Assembly: GCF_008973465.1 (NCBI RefSeq)
Contig: NZ_WBXN01000004.1
Location: forward strand, 6,798,501 to 6,862,500
Direction: 5' to 3'
Source of the DNA: Streptomyces sp. SS1-1
GTDB taxonomy: Bacteria > Actinomycetota > Actinomycetes > Streptomycetales > Streptomycetaceae
DNA length: 64,000 bases
How positions within the stretch are numbered: position 1 is the first letter of the stretch; every line of letters starts with the position of its first letter. Shown piece by piece: positions 50,092-57,615 of the stretch. The notes under the pieces are model-generated. The model had not been told where the DNA came from and searched no databases. It saw nothing but the letters and a program-made list of their open reading frames with translations. A program made the translations under genes and the position numbers.

Positions 50092-50894
50092 GGCAGCAGC
50101 CAGTCGACGGGACGCTGGTCGGCGAGCCGGATGGACGCCTCGGCCAGCGTCATGGAGGTCAGGGGGAAGGGCGGTCCGTCCGCGGACGACCAGGCGTAGC
50201 CGCTCTCGGTGTCCTCGTCGCGGTCCAGCTTCACGAGGACGGCGACCGGCCTGCCGTCCTTGGTGAACTGCTCGCCGAGCTGGGTGTCGCCGAGGAACGC
50301 GGCGATCTGCTGCGGCGACTGCACCGCGCGGTCCACGGACTTCACGTGCCCGCGCAGCACGCCGTACTCCTGGGTCGGCACCGACTGCACGGTGAGGTCC
50401 ACCGCGGCGTTGCCGGGGATGGCGGCGGCGTTCTCGGCGGGCACGTACACCGTGGCGTACAGCGGGTCCCGGCCGCGGGCGACCTTCTCGACGGCGGCGA
50501 CGTTCGCGCCGGTCTGGACGATCTGCCCGATGGTCGCGGCGAGCGCGGTGACGCGGCCCGGGGCGACCGTGCGCACGACGGTCTCGCCCCGCGCGGTGCG
50601 GACCTTCAGGACGGGGGCGTCGGCCGGGAGCCGCTCGCCCTGCTCGGCGACGACGGCGGTGACCTGTCCGGCGACCGGGCTCTGGAGGAGGTAACTGCCC
50701 TGCCCGTGGGTGAGGATGGCGGGCGCGGAGACGGTGGAGGCGACCGAGCCGGTCACCGCCCACACGGACGCGGCGGCCATCACGACCAGCGTCACCCCGA
50801 GGACGAGCCAGCCCTGCGGGCGGGCGAAACGCACCGGCAGGTCGAGCTCCTCCGGTGACTGGAGCTTGGCGAGGGCCTGTTGGCGGAACTGCAC
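50088..50894 (-). CDS. HlyD-family adaptor of the peptide export system
   Basis: 268 residues. One membrane helix at about 27-47 (GWLVLGVTLVVMAAASVWAVTG), then a split biotinyl/lipoyl-like domain (QSPVAGQVTAVVAEQGERL and VVRTVAPGRVTALAATIGQIV) and a beta-barrel part (YATVYVPAENAAAIPGNAAVDLTV). This is the membrane-fusion protein of NHLM-type export; in a Gram-positive it probably guides the peptide through the wall zone. GTG start preceded by GAGGGA. First gene after the stem that follows the precursor. Confidence 0.87.
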   Translation of the reverse strand: MQFRQQALAKLQSPEELDLPVRFARPQGWLVLGVTLVVMAAASVWAVTGSVASTVSAPAILTHGQGSYLLQSPVAGQVTAVVAEQGERLPADAPVLKVRTARGETVVRTVAPGRVTALAATIGQIVQTGANVAAVEKVARGRDPLYATVYVPAENAAAIPGNAAVDLTVQSVPTQEYGVLRGHVKSVDRAVQSPQQIAAFLGDTQLGEQFTKDGRPVAVLVKLDRDEDTESGYAWSSADGPPFPLTSMTLAEASIRLADQRPVDWLLP

Positions 50895-51029
50895 GGAATT
50901 TCCCTCACCTGCGGATGAGTGGAGACCGGCACACGAATGCCGGTCGTGCTGCGGGGCGGGGCCGAAATCCCCTCACGGTGTTTCGTTCCCGCTTTTCGTT
51001 CGGGGGATTTCCGGTTTTGTGGCACCCAA

Positions 51030-51062
51030 GAGTCCCGGAGCCGGGTGACGGCTCCGGGACTC
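51030..51062 (-). terminator. Stem between precursor and exporter genes (attenuator/processing hairpin)
   Basis: Perfect 13-bp stem GAGTCCCGGAGCC / GGCTCCGGGACTC with loop GGGTGAC, 20 bases past the precursor stop codon and 136 before the adaptor start. No T-run, so partial termination or 3'-end protection is likely, giving more precursor than exporter. Confidence 0.6.
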
Positions 51063-51081
51063 GGTGGTACGAAAGGCGCGA

Positions 51082-51297
51082 TCAGAGACCGGCGACCAGG
51101 CCCGTGACCGGGGCGGTGTTCAGGCCGGTGACACCCTCCACGGTGCCGACGACCGTGTTGAGCAGGCCGGAGACCGGGGCGATGCCGTTGATGGCGTCGA
51201 GGGCACCGTTCACGGCGTTGACCTGCAGGCCGCCGGAGACGTTGTCGAGCTCGGCGTCGGAGATCTCGACGGTCGCAACCTGGGGGGTGGAGTTCAT
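51082..51297 (-). CDS. Double-Gly leader secreted peptide precursor (cysteine-free core)
   Basis: 71 residues. Leader 1-23 ends ...ISDAELDNVSGG, the classic form recognised by C39 peptidases (ELxxVSGG). Predicted core 24-71 has 48 residues: hydrophobic, Gly/Val/Leu/Asn-rich, with one Asp, one Glu, no Lys or Arg, no Cys and no aromatic residue. It contains a pseudo-repeat, APVSGLLNTV and APVTGLVAGL. GGAAGGGAAG precedes the ATG. Similar peptides are often labelled type A2 lantipeptides, but without Cys no lanthionine is possible. It heads the export operon. Function unknown: bacteriocin, signal or surface peptide. Confidence 0.82.
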   Translation of the reverse strand: MNSTPQVATVEISDAELDNVSGGLQVNAVNGALDAINGIAPVSGLLNTVVGTVEGVTGLNTAPVTGLVAGL

Positions 51298-51983
51298 GGT
51301 GGAACTTCCCTTCCTAATGGATATCTCACAAGGGGGAGCGGCCCCCTCTGGGGACAGATGACGGCCGCGACCGCGGGTGCCCGGCGCCCGTTTCCGGGAA
51401 AGCCGTTGGCGGCCCCCGCGGTGCGATGGATCAAAGCACGGGGCGGGGGCGGGCTTCCAATCAAACGAATGCCTTGTCAGGGCACTTGAGGGCCCTGAGT
51501 GGGAATCGGTGCAGAAGTGGGCACGTCTCGTCGGCGACTTCTTCACATGCGTCACGGCATCGGCCCGGACCAGCCGTCGCGCCGGCCGGCGAGGCGGTGG
51601 CGGACGGTACGGCGAAAGCGACACTCCGGCCCCAAGGGGGTGACCGGTGGTAGCGGCCGGTGGGGGACCACGGCGCACGGTGACTTCGTTGAGTATTGAA
51701 TGTGCAGATTCACTGAAGCCGGGATTCCGCTCCTGATCCGCCACTGACCGCGATCGACCGACTGCACACGGTGCTTGTTCGGATCGTGTCCGTCTCCTGG
51801 CGGCCCGGACCCCTTCCGCGCCCGGCGCGCGACCGCATCCGGCCCCTCGAACGACGCTTCTGCGAACGGAGTTGAACACTCCGGCCGCCCCGCGCGTACC
51901 AACTGCCGACCAGGCGCCCGAGAAACAGCCGCCGCACGAGACGAACGGCGGCAGCAGACCCCGTCCCCCAGGAGGTCGAGAAG
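51298..51983. other. Long divergent spacer between peptide precursor and serine protease
   Basis: 686 bases without a convincing gene. Open frames here have unnatural composition. It must hold the promoters of both flanking genes. Visible items are a small GC hairpin AGGGGG-N5-CCCCCT near 51331, an inverted repeat CAGGGC-N8-GCCCTG (51478-51497), an AT-richer stretch at 51680-51730 with TTGAGTATTGAATG, and GGAGG at 51971 for the protease. Confidence 0.5.
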
Positions 51984-53300
51984 TTGAGTCACAAGCGAAT
52001 GCCGAAGCGCAAGGCCGCGATAGCGGCGGGCGGCGTGGCGGCGCTCGGAGCGGCGGCGATCCTGCTGCCGAACGCCAACGCGTCCCAGGACGCGGCCCCG
52101 GACGCCACGGCCGCCCCCAAGACCCTGAAGGCGGCCGACGCCTCGGATCTCGCCTCGCGCCTCGCGGGACTGCTCGGCGACGCCTTCGCCGGCTCGTACT
52201 ACGACGCCGGCAGCAAGCAGCTCGTGGTGAACGTCGTCGACGGCGACGACAACGACGTGGTCGTGGAGGCGCGGAAGGCCGGCGCCAAGGTCCGCGAGGT
52301 CGCGAACAGCCTGGACGCGCTCAAGTCGGGCGCGCGGACGCTGAAGTCCGAGGCCACCATCCCCGGCACGGCGTGGGCCGTCGACCCCAGAACGAACAAG
52401 ATCGTCGTCACCGCCGACAGCACGGTCACCGGAAGGAACTGGGACCGGCTGGAGTCCACCGTCGACCGGCTCGGCCCCGGCATGGCGAGCGTCAAGAAGT
52501 CGGCCGGCACCTTCAAGACCTTCCTCTCCGGCGGCGACGCCATCTTCGCGGGCGGCGCGCGCTGCTCCGCGGGCTTCAACGTCACCGCGGGCGACGGCAC
52601 CCCGGCCTTCCTGACGGCCGGTCACTGCGGGGTCGCGGCCGCGCAGTGGTCCGACGCCCAGGGCGGGCAGCCCATCGCCACCGTCGACCAGGCCACGTTC
52701 CCCGGCGCCGGCGACTTCGCACTGGTGAAGTACGACGACCCGGCCACCCAGGCGCCCAGCGAGGTGAACCTCGGTCAGCAGACCCTCGCGATCAGCGGGG
52801 CCGCCGACGCCACGGTCGGCCTCCAGGTCTTCCGGATGGGCAGCACGACCGGGCTGAACAACGGTCAGGTCACCGGTCTCGACGCCACCGTGAACTACCC
52901 GGAGGGCACGGTCACCGGGCTCATCCAGACCAACGTGTGCGCCGAGCCGGGCGACAGCGGCGGCTCCCTGTTCACCCAGGACGGGCAGGCGATCGGCCTG
53001 ACCTCCGGCGGCAGCGGCGACTGCACCGTCGGCGGCGAGACGTTCTTCCAGCCGGTGACGACCGCGCTGGCCGCGGTCGGCGCGACCCTCGGCGACGGCG
53101 GAGCGGCGGGCGGCGACGACGCCGGGGCCGGCCAGGACGCGGGCGCCGGAGACCAGGCCGGAGCCGGTGACCAGGCGGGCGCGGGCCAGGAGGCGGGCGC
53201 CGGTGACCAGGCCGGTGCCGGCCAGAACGCCGGGAACGGCCGGGGTCATGGACGCGGCCACGGCCTCGGCCAGATCGTCGGCAACGGCGCCGGGAACTGA
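51984..53300 (+). CDS. Secreted S1 (streptogrisin/alpha-lytic-like) serine protease with repetitive tail
   Basis: 438 residues. Signal peptide about 1-34, a pro-region to about 185 (alpha-lytic-type pro-domain, GSYYDAGSKQLVVNV), then the chymotrypsin-fold domain: His214 in LTAGHCG, Asp244 in GDFALVKY, Ser325 in AEPGDSGGS, and disulphide pairs near Cys194/215 and Cys319/347. Residues 371-438 are a low-complexity tail of GAGDQAGAGQ-type repeats ending in GHGRGHG, perhaps for wall binding or spacing. TTG start with GGAGG 8 bases upstream. Strong terminator follows. Confidence 0.9.
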   Translation: MSHKRMPKRKAAIAAGGVAALGAAAILLPNANASQDAAPDATAAPKTLKAADASDLASRLAGLLGDAFAGSYYDAGSKQLVVNVVDGDDNDVVVEARKAGAKVREVANSLDALKSGARTLKSEATIPGTAWAVDPRTNKIVVTADSTVTGRNWDRLESTVDRLGPGMASVKKSAGTFKTFLSGGDAIFAGGARCSAGFNVTAGDGTPAFLTAGHCGVAAAQWSDAQGGQPIATVDQATFPGAGDFALVKYDDPATQAPSEVNLGQQTLAISGAADATVGLQVFRMGSTTGLNNGQVTGLDATVNYPEGTVTGLIQTNVCAEPGDSGGSLFTQDGQAIGLTSGGSGDCTVGGETFFQPVTTALAAVGATLGDGGAAGGDDAGAGQDAGAGDQAGAGDQAGAGQEAGAGDQAGAGQNAGNGRGHGRGHGLGQIVGNGAGN

Positions 53301-53344
53301 CACGGCGCCACCGGCCCACCGACACGGCTGACCCACCCCGGGCA

Positions 53345-53388
53345 CGACGGCGGTCCGGTCCTCCGGCGGGAGGACCGGACCGCCGTCG
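53345..53388 (+). terminator. Very strong hairpin terminator after the protease gene
   Basis: Perfect 20-bp stem (left arm 53345-53364, right arm 53369-53388) with loop GGCG, 44 bases after the stop codon. No T-run, as is common in Streptomyces. Confidence 0.7.
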
Positions 53389-53461
53389 CGTCGCCGCCGT
53401 CCCGCTCCCCGGCCGCACGGAACCGTCACAGGGGCTGCGTACGGGGCGTATCAGCGCTGTA

Positions 53462-55918
53462 ATGGCGAACGTGGTCGGAAAGGACGCTACGGGGCGCGGG
53501 ACGAGGAACCGGCGTGCCGAGGACGTCCTGAAGGCGCTCGCCGAGGAACCCGGCGCGAGCGGACGGCTGCGCCGGGTCCTCGAACAGGCGCTCGTCTTCT
53601 GCGGTGCCTCCCTGGCCGCCCTGTACACGCCGGACGACGACGGCGAACTCCTCTGCCTCCACGAGTCGGCGGGCGTGCCCCGGTCCCTGTACGGCCTGCG
53701 GGACGGCTACGCCCTGAACGGGCCCTCACCGGCCGCCGACGCCCACCGCACCGGCCGCCCCGTCCATCTCGGCCCCCGGGAACTCGCCGGTTTCGCGGAG
53801 GCCCGGCGCACCCCGGAGGGCGACTTCTCCCTGGCCGCGCTGCCCGTCCGAGGCGAGGGCGCCGCAGGGTGCCTGCTGGCCGTCACCGAGCGGCCCGGCG
53901 GCTTCGACGCGGACGCGCGGGACTGTCTGGAACTGATCGCCGGCGCCGTCACCCTGCCCGCCCGGCCCACCGCCGAGACCGGCGGCGACCTGCCCGCCGA
54001 CGCGTTCAGCCTCGCCGTGGACAGCGGCCACGTCGAGGTCGGCGCCGACCTCCTGGCGCTGTTCGGACTGACCCCGGCCGCCTTCGACGGCAAGGTGGAG
54101 ACCCTGCTGGGCCTGACCGTCCCCGAGGACCTGCCCGCGCTGATGTCCGTCGTCGAGGCCGACCACATGTCCCTCGGCGAACGGGAACTGGAGTTCCGGG
54201 TCGTCCGCCCCGCCGGCCCGCCCCGCTGGCTGCGGCTGCGCGGCCGCCTCCTGCCCGGCGGCGAGGGCCGCCCCGCCCGGCTCGTCGGCACCGTCGCCGA
54301 CGCCTCCACGCTGCGCCCCGAGGTCACCGACGTCGCCCGCGTCCAGCGTCTCGCCGCCGCCCTCGCCACCGCCGGCACGGTCCGCGACGTCAGCCAGGCC
54401 GTCGTCACCGCCCTACGCGAGCCGCTGCGCGCCGACCGCATCGCGCTCGCCGAACTGGAGCACGACCGGCTCGTCGTCACCGTCCTCGACCCGCCCGACC
54501 CGGAGTCCTGGCCCGCGCTGTGGCGCCTGGAGTGGCGCACCGAATGGCCCGACGCGCCCGTGCGCGCCATGCCGACCCTCGCCACCGCCCTGCGCGAGGG
54601 ACGCGCCCAGATCTGGCCGGCCGGAGCCCCGCTGGAACCCGCCCTCGCCGAGGTCGGGCCCGGCGGCCTGGCCGTCCTGCCGCTGCCCGCGGGCGGAGCC
54701 ATGGCCGGCGCCTGCCTGATCGGCTGGGACACCCCGCACCAGTTCGGCCCCGACGAACGCGCCCTGCTCACCGCCTCCGCGGGCCTCGCCGGGCAGGCAC
54801 TCGTCCGCGCCCGCGCCTTCGACGCCGAGCACGAACTCGTCGGCATGCTCCAACGGCAGCTGCTGCCCCGCCGGCTGCCCCGGCTGCCCGGCGCCGAGGC
54901 CGTCGCCCGCTATCTGCCGACCACCGCCGGACTGGAGGTCGGCGGCGACTGGTACGACGTCATCCCGCTGCCCGACCACCGGGTCGCCCTCGTCATCGGC
55001 GACGTGCAGGGGCACAGCGCCGCCGCCGCCACCCTCATGGGCCAGATGCGCACCGCGCTGCGCGCCTACGCCGCCGAGGGGCACCCGCCCGACGTCGTCG
55101 TCCACCACGCCAACCGGCTGCTGATGGACATGGAGACCGACCTCTTCGCCACCTGCTGCTACGTCGAGGTCGACCTGGAAGAGGGCTCCGCGTGGTGCGT
55201 ACGGGCCGGGCACCCGCCGCCCGTGCTGCGCCATCCGGACGGCGGCACGGAGGTCGCCGAGGCCGACGGCGGCCCCCCGCTCGGGGTGGTGCGCGAGGCC
55301 GTCTTCCCGATGAGCCCGCTGCGGCTGCGGCCCGGCACCGTCCTCGCCCTGACCACCGACGGCCTCGTGGAGTCCGCCGACGCCGACATCGACACCGGCA
55401 TCGCCCGGCTCGCCTCGGCGCTCGCCGTGTCCGACCCCGCCCACCTCGGACTCGTCGCCGACGGGCTGCTCGTCGGCGCGCACCGCGACGACGACATCGC
55501 GCTGCTCCTGCTGCGCTACGACGGCATGGCGGTACGGCCGCTGCGGGAGACCTGGGCCGTGTGGCGGGTGCCGGAGGCCGTCGGCCACGCCCGCCGGTTC
55601 ACCCGGCGCACCCTGCGCGCCTGGCAGGTGCCGCCGCAGGACCGCGACGCCGCCCTGCTCGTCGTGTCCGAACTCGTCACCAACGCCCTCGTGCACACCG
55701 ACGGGCAGGTCCGGCTCGACCTCACCCTGATCGGCGGGCGGCTGCGGATCGCCGTCGCCGACTCCTCGCCCCGCACCCCGGTCCGGCCGACGAGCATCAG
55801 CTGGGAGGCCACCGGCGGACGCGGCATCCTGCTGGTCGAGGCGATGACGACGACCTGGGGCACCGTGCCCGTCAGCGGCGGGAAACAGGTGTGGTGCGAG
55901 ATCGCGCTCTCCGGATGA
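53462..55918 (+). CDS. GAF/PAS-SpoIIE phosphatase with C-terminal ATPase domain (second copy)
   Basis: 818 residues. GAF-like N-terminus (VLEQALVFCGASLAALYTPDDDGELLCL), PAS (about 180-275), second GAF (about 290-440), SpoIIE phosphatase (about 460-680; VGGDWYDVIPLPDHRVALVIGDVQGH with metal-binding Asp) and a GHKL ATPase (LLVVSELVTNALVHTDGQV, GGRGILLVEAMTT). Like the gene at 35063 it should switch a STAS/anti-sigma partner. No Shine-Dalgarno is seen before the ATG and no perfect leaderless box, so the start is uncertain by a few codons. It is followed 27 bases later by the dehydratase gene. Confidence 0.86.
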   Translation: MANVVGKDATGRGTRNRRAEDVLKALAEEPGASGRLRRVLEQALVFCGASLAALYTPDDDGELLCLHESAGVPRSLYGLRDGYALNGPSPAADAHRTGRPVHLGPRELAGFAEARRTPEGDFSLAALPVRGEGAAGCLLAVTERPGGFDADARDCLELIAGAVTLPARPTAETGGDLPADAFSLAVDSGHVEVGADLLALFGLTPAAFDGKVETLLGLTVPEDLPALMSVVEADHMSLGERELEFRVVRPAGPPRWLRLRGRLLPGGEGRPARLVGTVADASTLRPEVTDVARVQRLAAALATAGTVRDVSQAVVTALREPLRADRIALAELEHDRLVVTVLDPPDPESWPALWRLEWRTEWPDAPVRAMPTLATALREGRAQIWPAGAPLEPALAEVGPGGLAVLPLPAGGAMAGACLIGWDTPHQFGPDERALLTASAGLAGQALVRARAFDAEHELVGMLQRQLLPRRLPRLPGAEAVARYLPTTAGLEVGGDWYDVIPLPDHRVALVIGDVQGHSAAAATLMGQMRTALRAYAAEGHPPDVVVHHANRLLMDMETDLFATCCYVEVDLEEGSAWCVRAGHPPPVLRHPDGGTEVAEADGGPPLGVVREAVFPMSPLRLRPGTVLALTTDGLVESADADIDTGIARLASALAVSDPAHLGLVADGLLVGAHRDDDIALLLLRYDGMAVRPLRETWAVWRVPEAVGHARRFTRRTLRAWQVPPQDRDAALLVVSELVTNALVHTDGQVRLDLTLIGGRLRIAVADSSPRTPVRPTSISWEATGGRGILLVEAMTTTWGTVPVSGGKQVWCEIALSG

Positions 55919-55945
55919 CAACCACAGCAAGGTGCGGATCCACAC

Positions 55946-56926
55946 ATGAACCTCCTCGTCACCGGCGCCGCCGGCTTCATCGGCTCCGCGTACGTCCGCG
56001 CCCTGCTCGCCCGGGAGTCCGCCGACGCGCCCCACGTCACCGTGCTGGACAAGCTCACCTACGCCGGCGGCACGGACAACCTGCCCCTGGACCATCCCCG
56101 GCTGACGTTCGTGCGCGGCGACATCCGCGACGCCGCGCTCGTCGACGAACTGATGGCCGGCGCCGACCAGGTGGTGCACTTCGCCGCCGAGTCCCACGTC
56201 GACAGGTCCATCACCGGCGCCGGCGACTTCGTCCTCACCAACGTCGTCGGCACCCAGGTCCTGCTCGACGCCGCCCTGCGCCACGGCGTGGGCCCCTTCG
56301 TGCACATCTCCACCGACGAGGTCTACGGCTCCCTCGCCACCGGCTCGGCCCGCGAGGACGACCCGCCGCGGCCCAGCTCGCCGTACTCCGCGTCCAAGGC
56401 CTCCGCCGACCTGCTCGCCCTGTCCTACCACCGCACCCACGGCCTCGACGTGCGCGTCACCCGCTGCTCCAACAACTACGGCCCGCGCCAGTTCCCCGAG
56501 AAGGTGATCCCGCTCTTCGTCACCCGCCTCCTCGACGGGCACACCGTGCCCCTGTACGGCGACGGCCGCAACGTCCGCGACTGGCTGCACGTCGACGACC
56601 ACTGCGACGGCGTCGAACTCGTCCGCACCGAGGGCCGCCCCGGCGAGGTCTACAACCTCGGCGGCGGCATCGAACTGAGCAACAAGGAGCTGACCGCCCT
56701 GCTGCTGGAGGCCTGCGGCGCCGGCGGCGACCGCGTCGAGCACGTCGAGGACCGCAAGGGCCACGACCTGCGCTACAGCGTCGACTGGACCAAGGCCCGC
56801 GACGAACTCGGCTACCGGCCCCGCAGGGACCTCGCCACCGGACTCGCCGCCACCGTCGCCTGGTACCGCGAGAACCGGCCCTGGTGGGAGCCGCGGATCC
56901 GGCGCGTACGGGAGGAGCACGGATGA
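55946..56926 (+). CDS. rfbB: dTDP-glucose 4,6-dehydratase
   Basis: 326 residues of the RmlB type, which turns dTDP-glucose into dTDP-4-keto-6-deoxyglucose, the entry to rhamnose and many deoxysugars. VTGAAGFIGSAYVRALL, VLDKLTYAGGTDNL, VHFAAESHVDRSI, HISTDEVYGSL and YSASKASADLLALSYHRT (Tyr-x-x-x-Lys) and NNYGPRQFPEKVIPLF are all classic. No dTDP-glucose synthase or full downstream reductase adjoins; a short rmlD-like start overlaps its stop codon. Confidence 0.92.
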   Translation: MNLLVTGAAGFIGSAYVRALLARESADAPHVTVLDKLTYAGGTDNLPLDHPRLTFVRGDIRDAALVDELMAGADQVVHFAAESHVDRSITGAGDFVLTNVVGTQVLLDAALRHGVGPFVHISTDEVYGSLATGSAREDDPPRPSSPYSASKASADLLALSYHRTHGLDVRVTRCSNNYGPRQFPEKVIPLFVTRLLDGHTVPLYGDGRNVRDWLHVDDHCDGVELVRTEGRPGEVYNLGGGIELSNKELTALLLEACGAGGDRVEHVEDRKGHDLRYSVDWTKARDELGYRPRRDLATGLAATVAWYRENRPWWEPRIRRVREEHG

Positions 56927-57096
56927 GACGGCTGGTCACCGGGGCCGGCGCGGCGCCGCGCCGGCGGCGAAGGTCATCGGTCCCCCGAACGCGTCCGGGG
57001 GAAGGGACTGCCCGAAGCGGCGACGCGACGCGTGCGGGACACCACGACACCCGAGGGACACACGGGAGTCCGGGGGCCTGTGACGTGCGCCGGTAG
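56923..57096 (+). pseudogene. Remnant of a dTDP-4-dehydrorhamnose reductase (rmlD) start
   Basis: ATG overlaps the dehydratase stop (ATGA), the usual coupling in deoxysugar operons, and the first residues MRRLVTGAGA match the Rossmann start of RmlD. Homology stops after about 10 codons at a 22-bp palindrome; the rest of the 57-codon frame is Arg/Gly-rich and not protein-like. Best read as a deletion remnant, though a chance frame cannot be excluded. Confidence 0.4.
56944..56965 (+). terminator. 22-bp perfect palindrome after the dehydratase gene
   Basis: Arms GCCGGCGCGGC and GCCGCGCCGGC meet without a spacer, 18 bases after the dehydratase stop. A second hairpin (CCCCCG-N8-CGGGGG) lies at about 56982-57001. 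May terminate transcription or mark a deletion point. Confidence 0.45.
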
Positions 57097-57108
57097 CCTG
57101 GCGCGGTG
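57094..57108 (+). promoter_or_regulatory. Leaderless promoter -10 element of the phosphoesterase gene
   Basis: TAGCCT, six bases, then GTG at 57106, here with a GTG start. Confidence 0.55.
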
Positions 57109-57606
57109 CGTCTGCTCCTGATGTCCGACACCCATCTGCCCAAGCGCGCCAAGGTGCTGCCCGACCCGCTGCTCGCCGAACTCCCGCGCGCCGACGTGGT
57201 GTTCCACGCCGGGGACTGGGTCGACACCGCCACCCTGGACCTGCTGGAGAGCCGCAGCGCACGGCTCGTCGCCGTGTACGGCAACAACGACGGACCCGAG
57301 CTGCGCGCCCGGCTCCCCGAGGTGGCGCGGGCCGAACTCGGCGGACTGCGCTTCGGTGTCGTGCACGAGACGGGCTCCGCCCAGGGACGCGAGGCCCGGT
57401 GCGCGGCCCGCTTCCCCGACCTCGACGTCCTCGTCTTCGGGCACAGCCACATCCCCTGGGACACGACGGCCGCCACGGGTCTGCGCCTGCTCAACCCCGG
57501 TTCCCCCACGGACCGGCGCCGCCAGCCGTACTGCACGTACATGACGGCGACCGTCGACGCGGGCGCGCTCACGGACGTGGAACTGCACCGGCTGCCGCGG
57601 CGCTGA
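57106..57606 (+). CDS. YfcE-type metallophosphoesterase
   Basis: 166 residues, a compact calcineurin-like phosphodiesterase. Metal ligands follow the family order: MSDTHLPKRAK (Asp, His), FHAGDWVD (Asp), AVYGNNDG (Asn), VHETG (His) and FGHSHIPWD (His-x-His). Likely cleaves phosphodiesters such as cyclic nucleotides or acts as a general phosphodiesterase. Leaderless with GTG start. Ends 9 bases before the convergent XdhC gene. Confidence 0.88.
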   Translation: MRLLLMSDTHLPKRAKVLPDPLLAELPRADVVFHAGDWVDTATLDLLESRSARLVAVYGNNDGPELRARLPEVARAELGGLRFGVVHETGSAQGREARCAARFPDLDVLVFGHSHIPWDTTAATGLRLLNPGSPTDRRRQPYCTYMTATVDAGALTDVELHRLPRR

Positions 57607-57615
57607 CCTCCCGCG

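Noticed and set aside
51082-51297. Labelling the precursor a type A2 lantibiotic
   Set aside because: The core has no cysteine and no LanM/LanBC enzyme is present, so lanthionine rings cannot form.
51082-51879. 265-codon frame that would extend the peptide precursor far upstream
   Set aside because: The upstream part is Arg/Pro/Ser-rich and unlike a protein; a strong ribosome binding site and a canonical leader begin at 51297.
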